DNA of 64,000 nucleotides. It comes from Morinoia aosen (taxonomy: Eukaryota; Arthropoda; Malacostraca; Amphipoda; Talitridae). Under the pieces are notes generated by a model. It saw only the letters and a program-made list of their open reading frames with translations, ran no database searches and was not told the DNA's origin. Each line of letters begins with the position of its first letter. The first letter of the stretch is position 1. Positions 42,731 through 54,200 of this stretch are shown one piece after another. The stretch is from assembly GCA_030386875.1 (NCBI GenBank), contig CM059571.1, positions 25,972,355 to 26,036,354 of the forward strand, in the 5' to 3' direction. The position numbers were made by a program, and so were the translations under genes.

Positions 42731-45404
42731 CTGTCATGGAGGAGGTTTTCAAATGCGAGTTACATTCACTTTACTCACGATGAATGTTGTGGTCTGCTCA
42801 AAAGTAGAGGTTTTTTGTGTCGCTAAAAAAATTGTGAACGGCTACATTTCCTCATATAACTGGAAAGTATGTGAGGCTGAATAGCTTCCAGCTAAAAATT
42901 TTTATTAGGAAACTCATCGGCAAATCCTCAATGCTATAGTTATTGGACGAATATACGTACATTATCATTTTCAGTTTTTATTATTTGTTTTCATTTCAAC
43001 GTAAAGGATAACCACGAGATCAAAACGTGCATGCAACAGAATGATGAAAATAATTAAATTTTTCAATTTTACAAAATTAAAAATAATATTATGTACCTAA
43101 TTTTCTGCCTCGTTATAAAGATTTTGAGATTCAATGTATTTAGTTTCGACAAAAAATGTCCACCTCCACGTGTTTCAACCAGTGGCTCGCTTCGAAGATC
43201 AAAACAAAGAATTGAAGATCAAAATTCAGCTACCGCTGCGAGGATTTTTATGGATCAGCGTGATGGACACAAATTTCGCCCGGACAAAAATAGTGAAACA
43301 AAAGAAAAATAAAAAATTTAAACTAAAAACTACTCATCGTTGTATTTCTATCAGGCGTCGTCCACGAGAGGCGGTCAATGTCTGTCTCGATTACCCCGTA
43401 GGAAATCTCTCTGTTTCATATCACAACGTTATGAGCGGATAAATATTCACCCTCTCTCGCAGAGTCGGAACCACTCGCGTGATGGAGAGTATAGGAGGAA
43501 AAATACTGCGAACGATAACATTAAAAAGCCGACGGCTGGTGGGACCATTTGGAGTATTTGCAATTCTAATAGAGACCTGTAAATCGTGGCGGCGAGAGCA
43601 GAGTATTTCGCGCGGTCATAATTGATGGCGAGAGCGCTTCTGGCCCTCACTTTAATTGACGGCACTACGCGCCTGCATTGCAAATACGACACTTCAGGGC
43701 CATCACGAGCAACCGTTTGCAATTTGGCGGCCTGATCGATTAAGATCTCCGGAAGCCAAATACACGATTATCCCTGGCGAATGAACGAGTCTGTGCGACC
43801 ATACTCGCCGGAGGGTGACAGCATCCTCTCGTCTGACCTGCGCCCAGCATGTCGATCACGGTTTTTTGCAGCTAACAGCAGCGACCTTAGGTCCTGTGCT
43901 GAGAACACTCTGATAAGTTGCGACTCGTCGAGTGGTCACTTCCAAGCCATCGGAGCGCAATGGTACTCATCTCTGACAGTGAGTATAAAACTAAGTAGTA
44001 TACTCTAAGCATCTTAAATTTCTAATAAGAGGTAATAATTTGAATGGTAATCCTTCTATTTTCACAACTTTTTCTAAGGTGCAAAGAGCAAGCCCTTTAA
44101 TATGTACTCAGCTTGTCATGTATGGCAAGCGACGAATTACAACAGAAAAGCCCATGACGAGCACTTTTAACCTAAGTCTGTTAAAATAACCTAAACTAAA
44201 CCTCAAGTTCATGCAGTTATAACTCACTTCTGTGAGATATGAATGGGACGCTTTTCATTCTTATAAAATATTGCTCACTGAAAAGACAGCGTGCCCTGTG
44301 CTACACCATAGAACCTACACCATATGCTACACCGTAGACAGCGTGCCGAGTGCTATACCGTAAACAGACACGGCTATAAATGATAAATTTATTTATTTGA
44401 TTTACGCTGCGAGAACGAACATGTGGTGAATAACACGATTGATAACAGCAAAGAGTGTCGTGAAATTGAATAAATGTAACAGCTTTTGGACTTTCTTCTA
44501 GAGATGCTGTGCAAAATAACAACAATAGCTGCTGGTCTCAAGAAGAGGACCACGTGGAACTATGTAGAGCAAATGAGCATGAGTTACGGCTTTTTTATCT
44601 CTTAATTCACTTCATTTGACATTTATAAATTATTTCAATCATGCCAATGCCTTGGCTAAGTTGATGGTTATAAATGCCTATTTTTCAAGTGAATTTAATT
44701 TCAAAACTGAACATTTTATGTACCAGAACATGTGCCCTCTTTGCTTCCATCGGGCCAACCTTACCATATTATCATTCAAACACTTCGGCCATCTATCCTT
44801 ACTAACGTGTGAGTAAATTCTTCAGTCTAAGTGAACCTAAGCACACCAGTTAAAAAAAAACTTCAAGCTACAATTGCAGGCCGTTTTATTCCTAAACAGC
44901 TTTTATTGCATGTGGTAAACCACTTCAACTTACAATGGTGTACACCTCAATAGTAATTGGTTCGAAATGGCATGAAATGAAACCGTTGTTACTGAGAACG
45001 TTTCCAAACATGCTGCTATTTGGAATAACATAGTTTTAAATTAGGTGTGTCAGCCAACAAGACATTAACTCACTGAACGTAAACGTTTTTCATGAGTTAG
45101 TACGAATGAAACGCAGCAATAGTATATTTACTAAAGTTTGAAGCATAGAAGAGAACCGCACGCTATTTCGACCCAGTGGCTTCCTTAATTTTGAGCAAGC
45201 CTCACAAATATACAAAAGTCGAATTTTCGGCAACAATAAAAACAAAGCGTTGATTGCTTATTATAATTTGCCCTCACAACTGATATGCTACCAAATTAAA
45301 ATAAGTTGAAGGTTTGCAAATTTATCTGTAAAAGAATTAGAATTTCTGACAACTGTAGCTAAAATCTTTTTCAATTTACGCAGTAAATTATGTCACGCAC
45401 ATAG
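42731..45404. other. Left part of 8-kb intron
   Basis: No gene recognised. A GC-richer island at about 43,440-43,990 stands out from the AT-rich surroundings and has no convincing protein on either strand, despite an open 75-codon frame at 43,781-44,008. It could be a conserved non-coding element or an unrecognised exon. Confidence 0.4.
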
Positions 45405-45960
45405 CGGGGTTGGACAAAATAATGGAAACACCTATGAAAACCAGCAAAATATATTTTAATACGATGTAGGTCCACCTATTGAATCAATTACAGCCTCAAT
45501 TCTCCTAGGTATTGGTTAATAGAAATTGCAAATTGATTCCAAGGGAATTTTAGCCCATTCTTCAGCTAAAACACCTTCCAGATCTTTTAGAAACGATGGC
45601 GGTCAAAATCAACTTACTTGAAGCTCTAAAACCGACAATAAATGCTTAATAATGTTGAGGTCTGGATATTGTGGCAGCCAGATGAGATGCTCAACTTCAT
45701 TAGAATGTTCCTCGTGCCATTTTTAACAATTTTAGCTGTATGGATTGGGGCATTATCATCTTGAAAGATGGCGTTCTCCTCCGGAAACAGTGCTTGAACC
45801 GTAGGATGAACTTGGTGAAGGGAAATCATTGGCCCGGTATGCTTCCAAAAGATAGCACCCCAGATCATCACAAAACCCCCGCCATGTTTTACGGTTGGGA
45901 AAAGGCATTCTGGATTGTTGGCTTCTTTCGGCTGTATCCAAACGTACACTCGGCTGGAGG
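45405..45960 (-). mobile_element. Tc1/mariner-type element, truncated
   Basis: Starts with GCGGGGTTGGACAAAATAAT, a typical end of this group, next to a TA. Minus-strand translation from 45,949 gives YVWIQPKEA, FPTVKHGGGFVMIWGAIFWK and FQDDNAPIHTA with the second catalytic Asp, then frame breaks. The part before about 45,960 (N-terminus and other inverted end) is missing. Different family from the two copies at 8 kb and 61 kb. Confidence 0.82.
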
Positions 45961-46377
45961 TCGGATTACAATCCTAAAATGTTAGGTGTTTCTGTTATTT
46001 TGTCCTACCTCTTTAAATTGTTCAGTGTTGATATGAGCTTTTGCTTTTCATATCTATCGTATCCTTATGATTTATTAATTTATTCATTTTGTTTATCTTT
46101 CTCCTTGCGTTGAAATTTTACTGCTGCATCGCACACTTTTCTTCTGATACTTTCAGTAAAGTATCCAATATCAACCGATATTTTGTTGGAGTAGGATGTT
46201 TTCTATATATTGACACCGAAAAAATACTTGTTCAATAGATGTTCAAAAGGCACAAAATTTTTAAGTGAGCAGGATTCAAGAGCTCGAGAGTAAATCCCCG
46301 TCAAAGAGACTTCAGAGGCACGGCCCAAGTACACAGAGAACACAAAAATTATCAGGTAATTCCACCGAAGTGAATAG

Positions 46378-46617
46378 GAGCGTTTAACTTGACATCATTA
46401 ACAGCATGAGCGATAGAGAGGGAAATTGTAATACATCCTTAATGAAGGTGGAAATATGAGCGTATAACTTGACATCGTTAACAGCATGAGCGATAGAGAG
46501 GGAAATTGTAATGCATCCTTAATGAAGGTGGAAATAAGAGCGTATAACTTGGCATCATTAACAGCATGAGCGATAGAAAGGGAAATTATAATACATCCGT
46601 GATGAAGGTGGAAAAAT
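46378..46617. repeat. 80-bp tandem repeat, three units
   Basis: Three units start GAGCGT at 46,378, 46,458 and 46,538, each containing AACAGCATGAGCGATAGA and AATGAAGGTGGAAAT-like phrases. They differ by a few substitutions. Confidence 0.92.
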
Positions 46618-48358
46618 ATTGATGAGGGAAGAAAACAAAGTACAGCTGAAGTAATTAATAATTGTACCTGCATTAAGGATATGCATGGAAAGGATATGCA
46701 TCTTGTCAAAACATTAGTTAAAATTATTAATCCTTACTATCTGTTGGACTAGACCTAGAAGCAATTTCAATATCAAGAGTTATTTTAAAAAATTACGATT
46801 AAGTTATTTGCGCATCATATTTCAGGAATGCTTCGATTATGTTTTCTTCATTTTATTTTTAGATGTATGTAGAGGTTCTGAAATTCAGTAAATTTACACT
46901 TTATGTCTTCGCAGACACTTTTGTGGAGTTGCATACCACAAACGCATGTAAAAAAATCTTTTCAGAAGGGACTTCTAAAGACCGAAACTATTTCGACAGC
47001 AGGGATGAAACTTTCTTGAACCCCAACTGACGTTATGTGTAAACTGAGTTCAGGCACTGGTGACCAGTAGACATGATGGCAGAGCTCTTGGCACGTGATT
47101 TTTTAGGAAATGAACAAATGAATCAAGTCATTAATAAACCAAAGAACATCACAGCTCAAATATAATCAGTGAAGTATACATTTTTGGTGCAAAATATTAT
47201 TAATCCTCAGTTAATCAATAGCGTCATGATAAATAAGAAAATGCACAAAAATATCGCCTGCAGAGTGAAAAGTCAGTTGATTGGGAGACCTATTGCCCCT
47301 ACATTCATTGAATGAATTCATGCTGAAGAATAAAATTAATATCATTCTTTAATTTCGTTCATTAACTAGATTTTGGAGCTGTGTCGTCAATCTGAAGCTG
47401 TGTCGTAAAAATGATTTCTTTAGACAGAGAGCGTAGAACACGACGGCATTTCAAAACCGGAATTTATTTATCAAATAGTAAAGGCTTTCTGATTCGTTAC
47501 TTACAGACTCCAGGGTCTACTTTGCTGTAAAAATATGATAATTTTAAATGAGTAAGATTAACAGGTACTGCAAGCATTGTAACGACTGAAAAGGGAAAAT
47601 TATTTTTTACATGATATAAGTACAAGTGGCTTTTTCATTCACAAAACCGCAACTTCACTTTTTCAATCACGCACGGATTGACATAGGCTCATGGCTATTT
47701 TCATTTACGATATCTTATTTAGAATTTTTTGCTACGCCACAGATTAAAAGTTGAACCAAAATAACACGAGGGAACCAATAAGTAGGATAAGATTGACAGG
47801 CTCACAACAAAACGATAGACTGAAGTCAACAGTTCATTCGAGGTGCTTACGTTTTGTGGACGCCGATAATACGTAACGGACTTAAATTGAGAACTAAAAA
47901 AACATTGCCTTGAAATGAAATGATTCACGAAAATCGTTAACTCAAAGTTACAAAGTTTCATGTCATGTTACAAATTTCAAAATTAATTCTTTGTTGTCAA
48001 CCCACAGGAAAAAAGAAAATACGTGTTCTATACTTAATTTAACAATTCATTCTCGGAATTTCAGTACTGAGAAATTTAACACACGCATAAATATGAATCG
48101 CTGTTTTGAAATGGCGTTTATTTTCCAGGTTTCACTTACCAACAATTTTTTTTTAAATTAAGAAAAATTTTATACTGCCACAAAGTCAATATATTCTTTA
48201 GCTATTTGAAATTTCAACATAATTTTTACATACAGCCAAATGCATATTTAATTTTTTTCCCTCTACGCAAAATCGTTTCTATCTCTCTATTTCATAGTTG
48301 ACCATTTACTGGCGACAAAAAAAATCTAAAACTGAATCCGCATTGACGCGTCTCATTC
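46618..48358. other. Intron sequence without recognised features
   Basis: About 1.7 kb of AT-rich sequence between the tandem repeat and the Penelope element. Nothing further was recognised. Confidence 0.5.
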
Positions 48359-48578
48359 TTAAAATGAAAAGCAAGGCGAAAATCGCTGTACGAATTTCCA
48401 TTTTATTATTACAAATAGTAAAGTCTTAATGAATAAAATTGAACGTTTCGAACTAAACAGTTCATCTTCAGCAAGAAAAAGAATTCTGCGACAAAACAAA
48501 AACTAAAATGAGTAAATTGAAACTACATTATGCAAAAGAATATTACAACATATACAGAAAAATATGTCGTAGATCTAA
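48359..48578 (+). repeat. Left inverted arm of Penelope-like element
   Basis: Reads aaaatgaaaagcaaggcgaa onward and matches the reverse complement of 50,526-50,745 closely. On the minus strand it holds a hammerhead-like core (see 48,441-48,475). Confidence 0.88.
48441..48475 (-). ncRNA. Hammerhead-ribozyme-like core
   Basis: Minus strand reads CTGAAGA, then a hairpin (GAACTgtttAGTTC), then GAAA and CG. CUGANGA-stem-GAAA is the conserved core of hammerhead ribozymes, which are known from Penelope pseudo-LTRs. Stems I and III and the cleavage triplet could not be assigned with confidence. The right arm has GTAA instead of GAAA. Confidence 0.4.
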
Positions 48579-48625
48579 CACTAAAATATAAAACAAAACA
48601 AAAATTAAAAAACCTAAACTAATGA

Positions 48626-49399
48626 TTATGTATTAGCAATGAGAAGAGGAAAAGCACTTTGAGTATCATTTAGAGGGGGTCTGAGCTTGAAAATGTATAG
48701 CGACTCGAGGATGCGTAAATCAATCATATGAGGGGCACCTGCAAGGATTTTAAAATGATTAACGGAAACAGGGACGTTACAGTTTTCCGCATGGGATCGA
48801 ACAGAGGACAGTGGTGGAGAACCAAGTGGACGACCGGTTCTACAGCTGCGCCCAGCGTGCTCGGCTACTCTGGACATAAGAGTACGACAGGTGGAACCTA
48901 TGTACTGTGATTCACAACGTGAACAACTAAACTGGTAGACCACAGAGGAGCACATAGCAGTGGGCAGCTTATCCTTAAAGCGGAAAAGAGAACCGATTGT
49001 GAAATTGTTGACTAGAATAGAATGAATTTTAAGTTGTGGAAAAAACTTGTTGATTAGGAGTTGAACCTCCTGATTTAACTTAATAGATTGATGGCCAAAG
49101 AAGGGAAGCTTTAAGAAAAACTTCTGTTGATCATATGATTGGAGGGCCGGCGTTTGATCATAAATTTTAGACAAGAATTTTCCAATTTGTTTATCGACAG
49201 TAAACAAAGGAAAACCATTTTTAAGAAAAAATTGTCGTAAAAGGTCAAATTCTTGATGCAAAATTCGAAAGTTAGAACAAACTTTAAACGCTCTGTGGAT
49301 GAGAGTTCGAATGCCGCAGAGTTTAAAACGGGTCGCACAGAAACTAAAATAACTAGTACCTAAACCCGAGAAAGTGCCTTTCCTATATAAACAGAACAT
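48626..49399 (-). pseudogene. Penelope-like ORF, C-terminal part with GIY-YIG endonuclease
   Basis: YRKGTFSGLGTSYFSFCATR continues the RT fold, and YQFSCSRCESQYIGSTCRTL is the GIY-YIG core (YxxxC, YIGST, then R...EH). The frame ends at a stop at 48,626. It overlaps the upstream RT frame by 40 nt in a different phase, so one indel near 49,375 separates what should be a single protein. The endonuclease would cut target DNA for integration. Confidence 0.88.
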
Positions 49400-50574
49400 T
49401 GGAAAGTATTATCAATTCTGCTAACATTGACATCCAGAAACGGTAAACGGTTATTTGTTTCATCTTCCCTGGTGAAATTAATATTCTTATGACGAGAATT
49501 CAAGTAGTTGAGAAAAAGGTCCGCGTGAGATCTCTCTTTGAATAGAACAAATGTATCGTCTACATACCTTTTGTAAAAAACCGGTTTAAAAAGATTAGGA
49601 CAGTCATTCAACCAGCTTTCCTCATGATGGCACATAAAAATATTGGCGAAAGTTGGACCGAGAGGTAAGCCCATGCCCAATCCGTCTACCTGCTGGTAAT
49701 ATTTGTTGTTGAAGATGAAAAAGCAATTGCAAACAGCCAGTTCTAACAGTTTCTGCATAATCTTACGGGAAAACCCCATGAATACAGAACAATTTGAGAA
49801 TAATTTGGCCAAACAGATTTCAATGGTTTCAATCAACGGAACATTTGTAAACAAACTATCTACGTCAAAAGAAGCCATGAACAGGTCATCAGTGTTACCA
49901 AAGTCTGATAAGCTTTCTACGAAAGATTTTGAGTTCTCAACGGTATAAGAATTCGTAGTAAGGGGTTTTAAGATTGGAACAAAAAATTTAGCTAGATTAA
50001 AACTCGGGGTGTTAAACGCTGCAAAAATTGGCCTAAACTGAAATTTAGTGGAGAAATCAGGTTTATGTATTTTGGGGAGACCATACAAAGTACCGGGTCC
50101 TGAGCCCGTCGCACGGAGTCTGGTGTAATCCTCTTTAGAAAGAGAACCCTCATTCTTTAAACGTAGTAAAAAATTATTTATTTTGTCCTCGATGCGCATT
50201 GAAAATTTCTGTATTGGCTCTGTTATTTCATTAAATTTTCGATCCCCTGACAAAATATTATTCATGCTCTCAATGTACCTAACCCTATCAACCAAGACCA
50301 CACCTTTACCCTTATCAGGCCTAGAGACAATGATATCCTTATTGGAAGCCAGATTCTTTAAAAGTAATATATCGTTTTTGGAAAAAATCGCTGAGAAAAT
50401 TTTAAAAGATTTAAAATTATAAAAATATTTATGGGCCACATTCCGGAGCTGACTAGAAAATTGTACTAAATTTAAACACTGGACGGACTTTAATTGAAGC
50501 AACAACTTCTCAAAATCTATGACACTTAGATCTACGACATATTTTTCTGTATATGTTGTAATATTCTTTTGCAT
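49360..50574 (-). pseudogene. Penelope-like reverse transcriptase part
   Basis: Starts at ATG 50,574 within the right arm. Motifs in order: DIIVSRPDKGKGVVLVD, TLYGLPKIHKPD, SFDVDSLFTNVPL with the first catalytic Asp, GLGMGLPLGPTFANIFM, and KRYVDDTFVLF with the YVDD box, then NRLPFLDVNV. All catalytic residues are kept. It is truncated only by the shift near 49,375 before the endonuclease. RT primes on cut target DNA. Confidence 0.9.
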
Positions 50575-50745
50575 AATGTAGTTTCAATTTACTCATTTTA
50601 GTTTTTGTTTTGTCGCAGAATACTTTTCCTTGCTGAAGATGAACTGTTTAGTTCGTAACGTTCAATTTTATTCATTTAGACTTTACTATTTGTAATAATA
50701 AAATGGAAATTCGTACAGCGATTTTCGCCTTGCTTTTCATTTAAA
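50526..50745 (-). repeat. Right inverted arm of Penelope-like element
   Basis: Reverse complement of 48,359-48,578 with few differences. It contains the initiation codon of the RT frame and a changed hammerhead-like core (CTGAAGA...GTAA at 50,633-50,658 on the plus strand). Confidence 0.88.
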
Positions 50746-50768
50746 AAAAAATCTTTGTTAAAACCTAC

Positions 50769-50985
50769 ATTTTAAACAGCCTGATACTGATGATCTCGAG
50801 TCTAAAGTTCAGCAAAGAGCCCCAGAACGTGGAGAGTCTGGAGCTCAACGCGATGTACCTTTCATTATCACGAGGCCTAAGTATCACAAAGTGAGGCTGA
50901 CCCTCGCAAAGCTCCTGCAACTGAGGCGAGAGTGGGAAGCCCGCTGGTCCAATAGACGTAATCCTGTCGGGGATTGACGGCACTC
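50769..50985 (-). CDS. InR-like receptor, first FN3 domain exon
   Basis: Encodes VPSIPDRITSIGPAGFPLSP, then QLQELCEGQPHFVILRPRDN and LSTFWGSLLNFRLEIISIRL, ending FK. The FWGSLLNFRLEIISIRLFK strand pattern fits the B-C region of an FN3 domain and continues into WMSRTL of the next exon. Phase 2 out, donor AAAAT|GTAGGT. The start is uncertain: acceptor gattag at 50,986 gives phase 1 in, agreeing with the preceding exon, but the intron between them would then be very short. Confidence 0.8.
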
Positions 50986-51002
50986 CTAATCTCGCTACGT
51001 AC

Positions 51003-51211
51003 CACGAGAGGAATTATTGCAGTGATCCCTAATACTGAAGCTCGCCGCTGCAAACCTGCACGCGTTGTAAAACGATGCTCTGCTGCAGCAGACTACAATG
51101 TTGCGAAAGTGCCAGCCAGCAGAAGCAAGAATGAGAGCGTTGACTTCAGTGACAACGTTATCGCTCCTATTCCACCAGATCTGACACTCATTCGTGTCTG
51201 GAATTAACGTA
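51003..51211 (-). CDS. InR-like receptor, first FN3 domain, N-terminal exon
   Basis: Acceptor ...taagttctacag. Encodes TLIPDTNECQIWWNRSDNVV, then EVNALILASAGWHFRNIVVC and a Cys-rich end (CSRASFYNACRFAAASFSIR). Phase 2 in matches the preceding exon. The end is ambiguous: donor CGTG|GTACGT at 51,003 leaves an intron of only 17 nt before the next exon, whereas donor TTCA|GTATTA at 51,036 leaves 50 nt. Both keep phase. No residue-level similarity to a known receptor is claimed for this exon. Confidence 0.62.
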
Positions 51212-54200
51212 CTGTAGAACTTACACTTCATTCTTTCAGGTATGGTGGCACTAAAATTGACCCACCACATGGCATACGGTTAGTTATAGTCTACTGAACA
51301 ATCGTGTTCCTGATAGAGTTAAGCTAGGTAGTACAAAAATACCTCTGTACTTAGATTCATGAAAACGTTCACCATCCTTAGTAAAATGGTTAGAAAATAT
51401 TATTTCCTTTCAATGAGCTAACACAAGGAAAAGAATGGTCGTATTCTCAATGGATTATTTTATCCGAAAGTCTTTTGGGTATGATATTTCTAAGTTTTAT
51501 CACATATAACACAAAAACACATCACACATATCGCGTGTTCTTACTCATAACGCTGCCCGTACGTATTCCTTATAACTGGCAACGACAGTATGCCTGTAGC
51601 TCTGAACGTAAATCCGTTCGATATGATCATTCATGTATTCAGGAGACAACTTTTTGTATCTGCTCGAGAAACTTTCCTGTTTTTAAAAGATCACCTTGTT
51701 GATAATTAGTTTGAACACATAGTCTCATCTAAATGAATTTCCTCTCAGCAGGAAAAAGCATGAGATACTAACTGCTTGGTGGCAGTTAAAAAAATTCAAG
51801 TTCCGCAGAGCCTACAGCAGTAATGCATTTGTTTTTCAGTTGTTCTTGCTGAGAAGCGTGGGGTTTAATACGGAAGAGGGAGTTTTCCTTATGGGTAAGT
51901 ATTCTCATAATTAGCATCACACCTTGTCACAGGAAAAACTGTAGGTTCATCATACCATTTCCTTGAGATTCCATTCACTTAACTTCCGCCAAAAAGCTTC
52001 GCTGTAAAGAAAGGCCACCGCACAGCACAAACCGTTAAGACAAGTGCTCCAATTTCTTTTAAATCATGGAATGTTTTGCAGAAATTCGCTTGGGGAAAGT
52101 CGAGCTCAATTGCGTTGTCCTCCAACGGAAAGAGCGCTAAAGAGGAGGCAGACAAAAATCTTGGCAAGGAAAAACAAAACCTTGAAAGACTGCATCATGC
52201 GCAAGAGCTTGTAATTTTTTGCTGTGTTGGTTCGAAAATTTTGTAGAGAAAATTTATGCATCATTTGAGAAAGTATGGAAAAATTTAGCGACAGCTATTA
52301 CTCGCAACATGCCCAAAAATGAAATTTATTGAACGAACATAAAATTCAGCAGATGAGAGCAATATCTTGTAGTTAAAATTGTTGTTCGAATTAATTTAGA
52401 TACTCAGTATTTTGAAGCCGCAAAACTAACGTGAAACAGAAAAATGCACTTTAAGCCACGCTGTCAGAAGAAAGTCAGGCTTAAAGTCATTTACATAAGA
52501 AGGAATTAAGCCTAATGTTACAAAGTTAGGTCTCTTCTTGGAGTCAATCTCTACACGTCGCCATTTCTCTAGCTGCACAATTGAGCAGTCGCTCGAAACG
52601 ACGTTCCGTTATTGGTAAATAGCGTGGAAGAGAAAGCATTTTGTTGAGAAGTTACATGAGTTCATTAAGAACAATATGTGAGATATAGTCCCCAGCTTAA
52701 TAATGATTCAAAGTCTGCCTACGACCACTGAGAACTTTAATTGCCGTTGTTTTAACATTTCAATAATCCAATGTGTACCTCGCATATCTGAAAACTGAGA
52801 ACTGAGAACAACTGAGAACTTTAATTGCCGTTGTTTTAACATTTCAATACTCCAATGTGTACCTCGCATATCTGAGAACTAAGAACAACTGAGAACTTTA
52901 ATTGCCGTTGTTTTAACATTTCAATAATCCATTGTGTACCTCACATATCTGAAAACTGAGAACTGAGAATAACTGAGAACTTTAATTGCCGTTCTTTTAA
53001 CATTTTAATAATCCAATGTGTACCTCGCATATCTGAAAACTGAGAACTGAGAACAACTGAGAACTTTAATTGCCGTTGTTTTAACATTTCAATACTCCAA
53101 TGTGTACGTCGCATATCTGAAAAATGAACACAATATTATTTGCTTCTAAGGAGTCCTTTCACCTCCCAGAAGCCCACATTGCATATCATATAAGGCTACA
53201 CTAAAGAAGAAATCAAAAAGCTAAATTCATCAAGCGTAGGAAGGAAACATCACGCACCAATGTTGTATAAGCTGGAACAATTCTCAGAAGGATCACGTGG
53301 CCGAATTAAGAAGCTTGCTATTAAAAATTACGGAGTCTCAAATATATTTTCGGTGGGAATTGAAAAAGAAGAAAATAATGGGCGATTGTTACTTGGGAAA
53401 ATTTAACATATTTCTGTACCATCATTCACAGTATTCCAACAGTGATTGGTTCCGACAGCAACGGAAAGTTTAAAAAACGCAGACTATGCACAAAATGACC
53501 GTTGTGAGAAGATCGAGAATTCAAAAAATGTGCTTGGATATATTCCTGCATTTTCCAAATTATTCTTACTGCAATATAGCTTGTGGGTGGCATGCAGTCA
53601 GAGTTAACTTGTACTCGTACGTATGAAATTATTGTAGTCGAAAATGGTGCATACGTTGTCTATGTACAATAATTAGTATATATGATACAAATCACACGTA
53701 GCGCGAAAAATAATTAAGATGAGTGCATACAAAATCAAGCTGCGGCTGAATGCTCATGCACTCAATTCTAAAGTTACCAAAAAACGCATGAGCTGAGACT
53801 TTGTAAAGAAATATAAAAAATTTCCTTTCAACATGTATTTTTATTTGTAACAACAGACGGTTAGAAAGAGTAATCGAATTAAGCGTCGAAGTTCGGTTTA
53901 CGAGAATGTGTAGTGTCAGAGCAATTAAGGTTGCTAGAACTTAAATTCATTTTACGAAGAAGAATTTTAGTTACGGTTTCGAGTTAGAAGTTTTCTCTTA
54001 TAACACGATCTTCAGGGCCAACGATTAAAAGTAAGGGATTAGCTTAAATAAAATAAAATAAGGTTAATTTCAGGGTCTTTAGGGGTTCTTTACAGGGTCC
54101 TTTATTTCAGGATGTGATGAAAATCCCTGCTCGTATTGTGCTACAAAACTAATTAAGACCGCTGCGCAAACTCGCTTTGGGCCACGGCGCGCGCAAGCTG

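Larger units (their letters stand above)
48359..50745 (-). mobile_element. Penelope-like element with inverted arms, nearly intact
   Basis: An RT with a C-terminal GIY-YIG endonuclease is flanked by two copies of a roughly 220-bp sequence in opposite orientation (48,359-48,578 and 50,526-50,745). The right arm includes the start of the RT frame (MQKNITTYTEKYVVD), and the left arm carries the same ATG inverted. Inverted pseudo-LTRs are known in Penelope elements. The coding part has one clear frame break near 49,375. The right end lies 23 bp from the donor of the receptor exon ending at 50,769. Confidence 0.9.

Noticed and set aside
43781-44008. Plus-strand 75-codon frame in the GC-rich island
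   Set aside because: No recognisable domain and no supporting neighbours; kept only as part of the island.
52729-53126. CRISPR-like array
   Set aside because: Units are directly adjacent with no unique spacers, and the surroundings are eukaryotic. The same applies to 35,461-35,665, 36,236-36,640 and 46,378-46,617.
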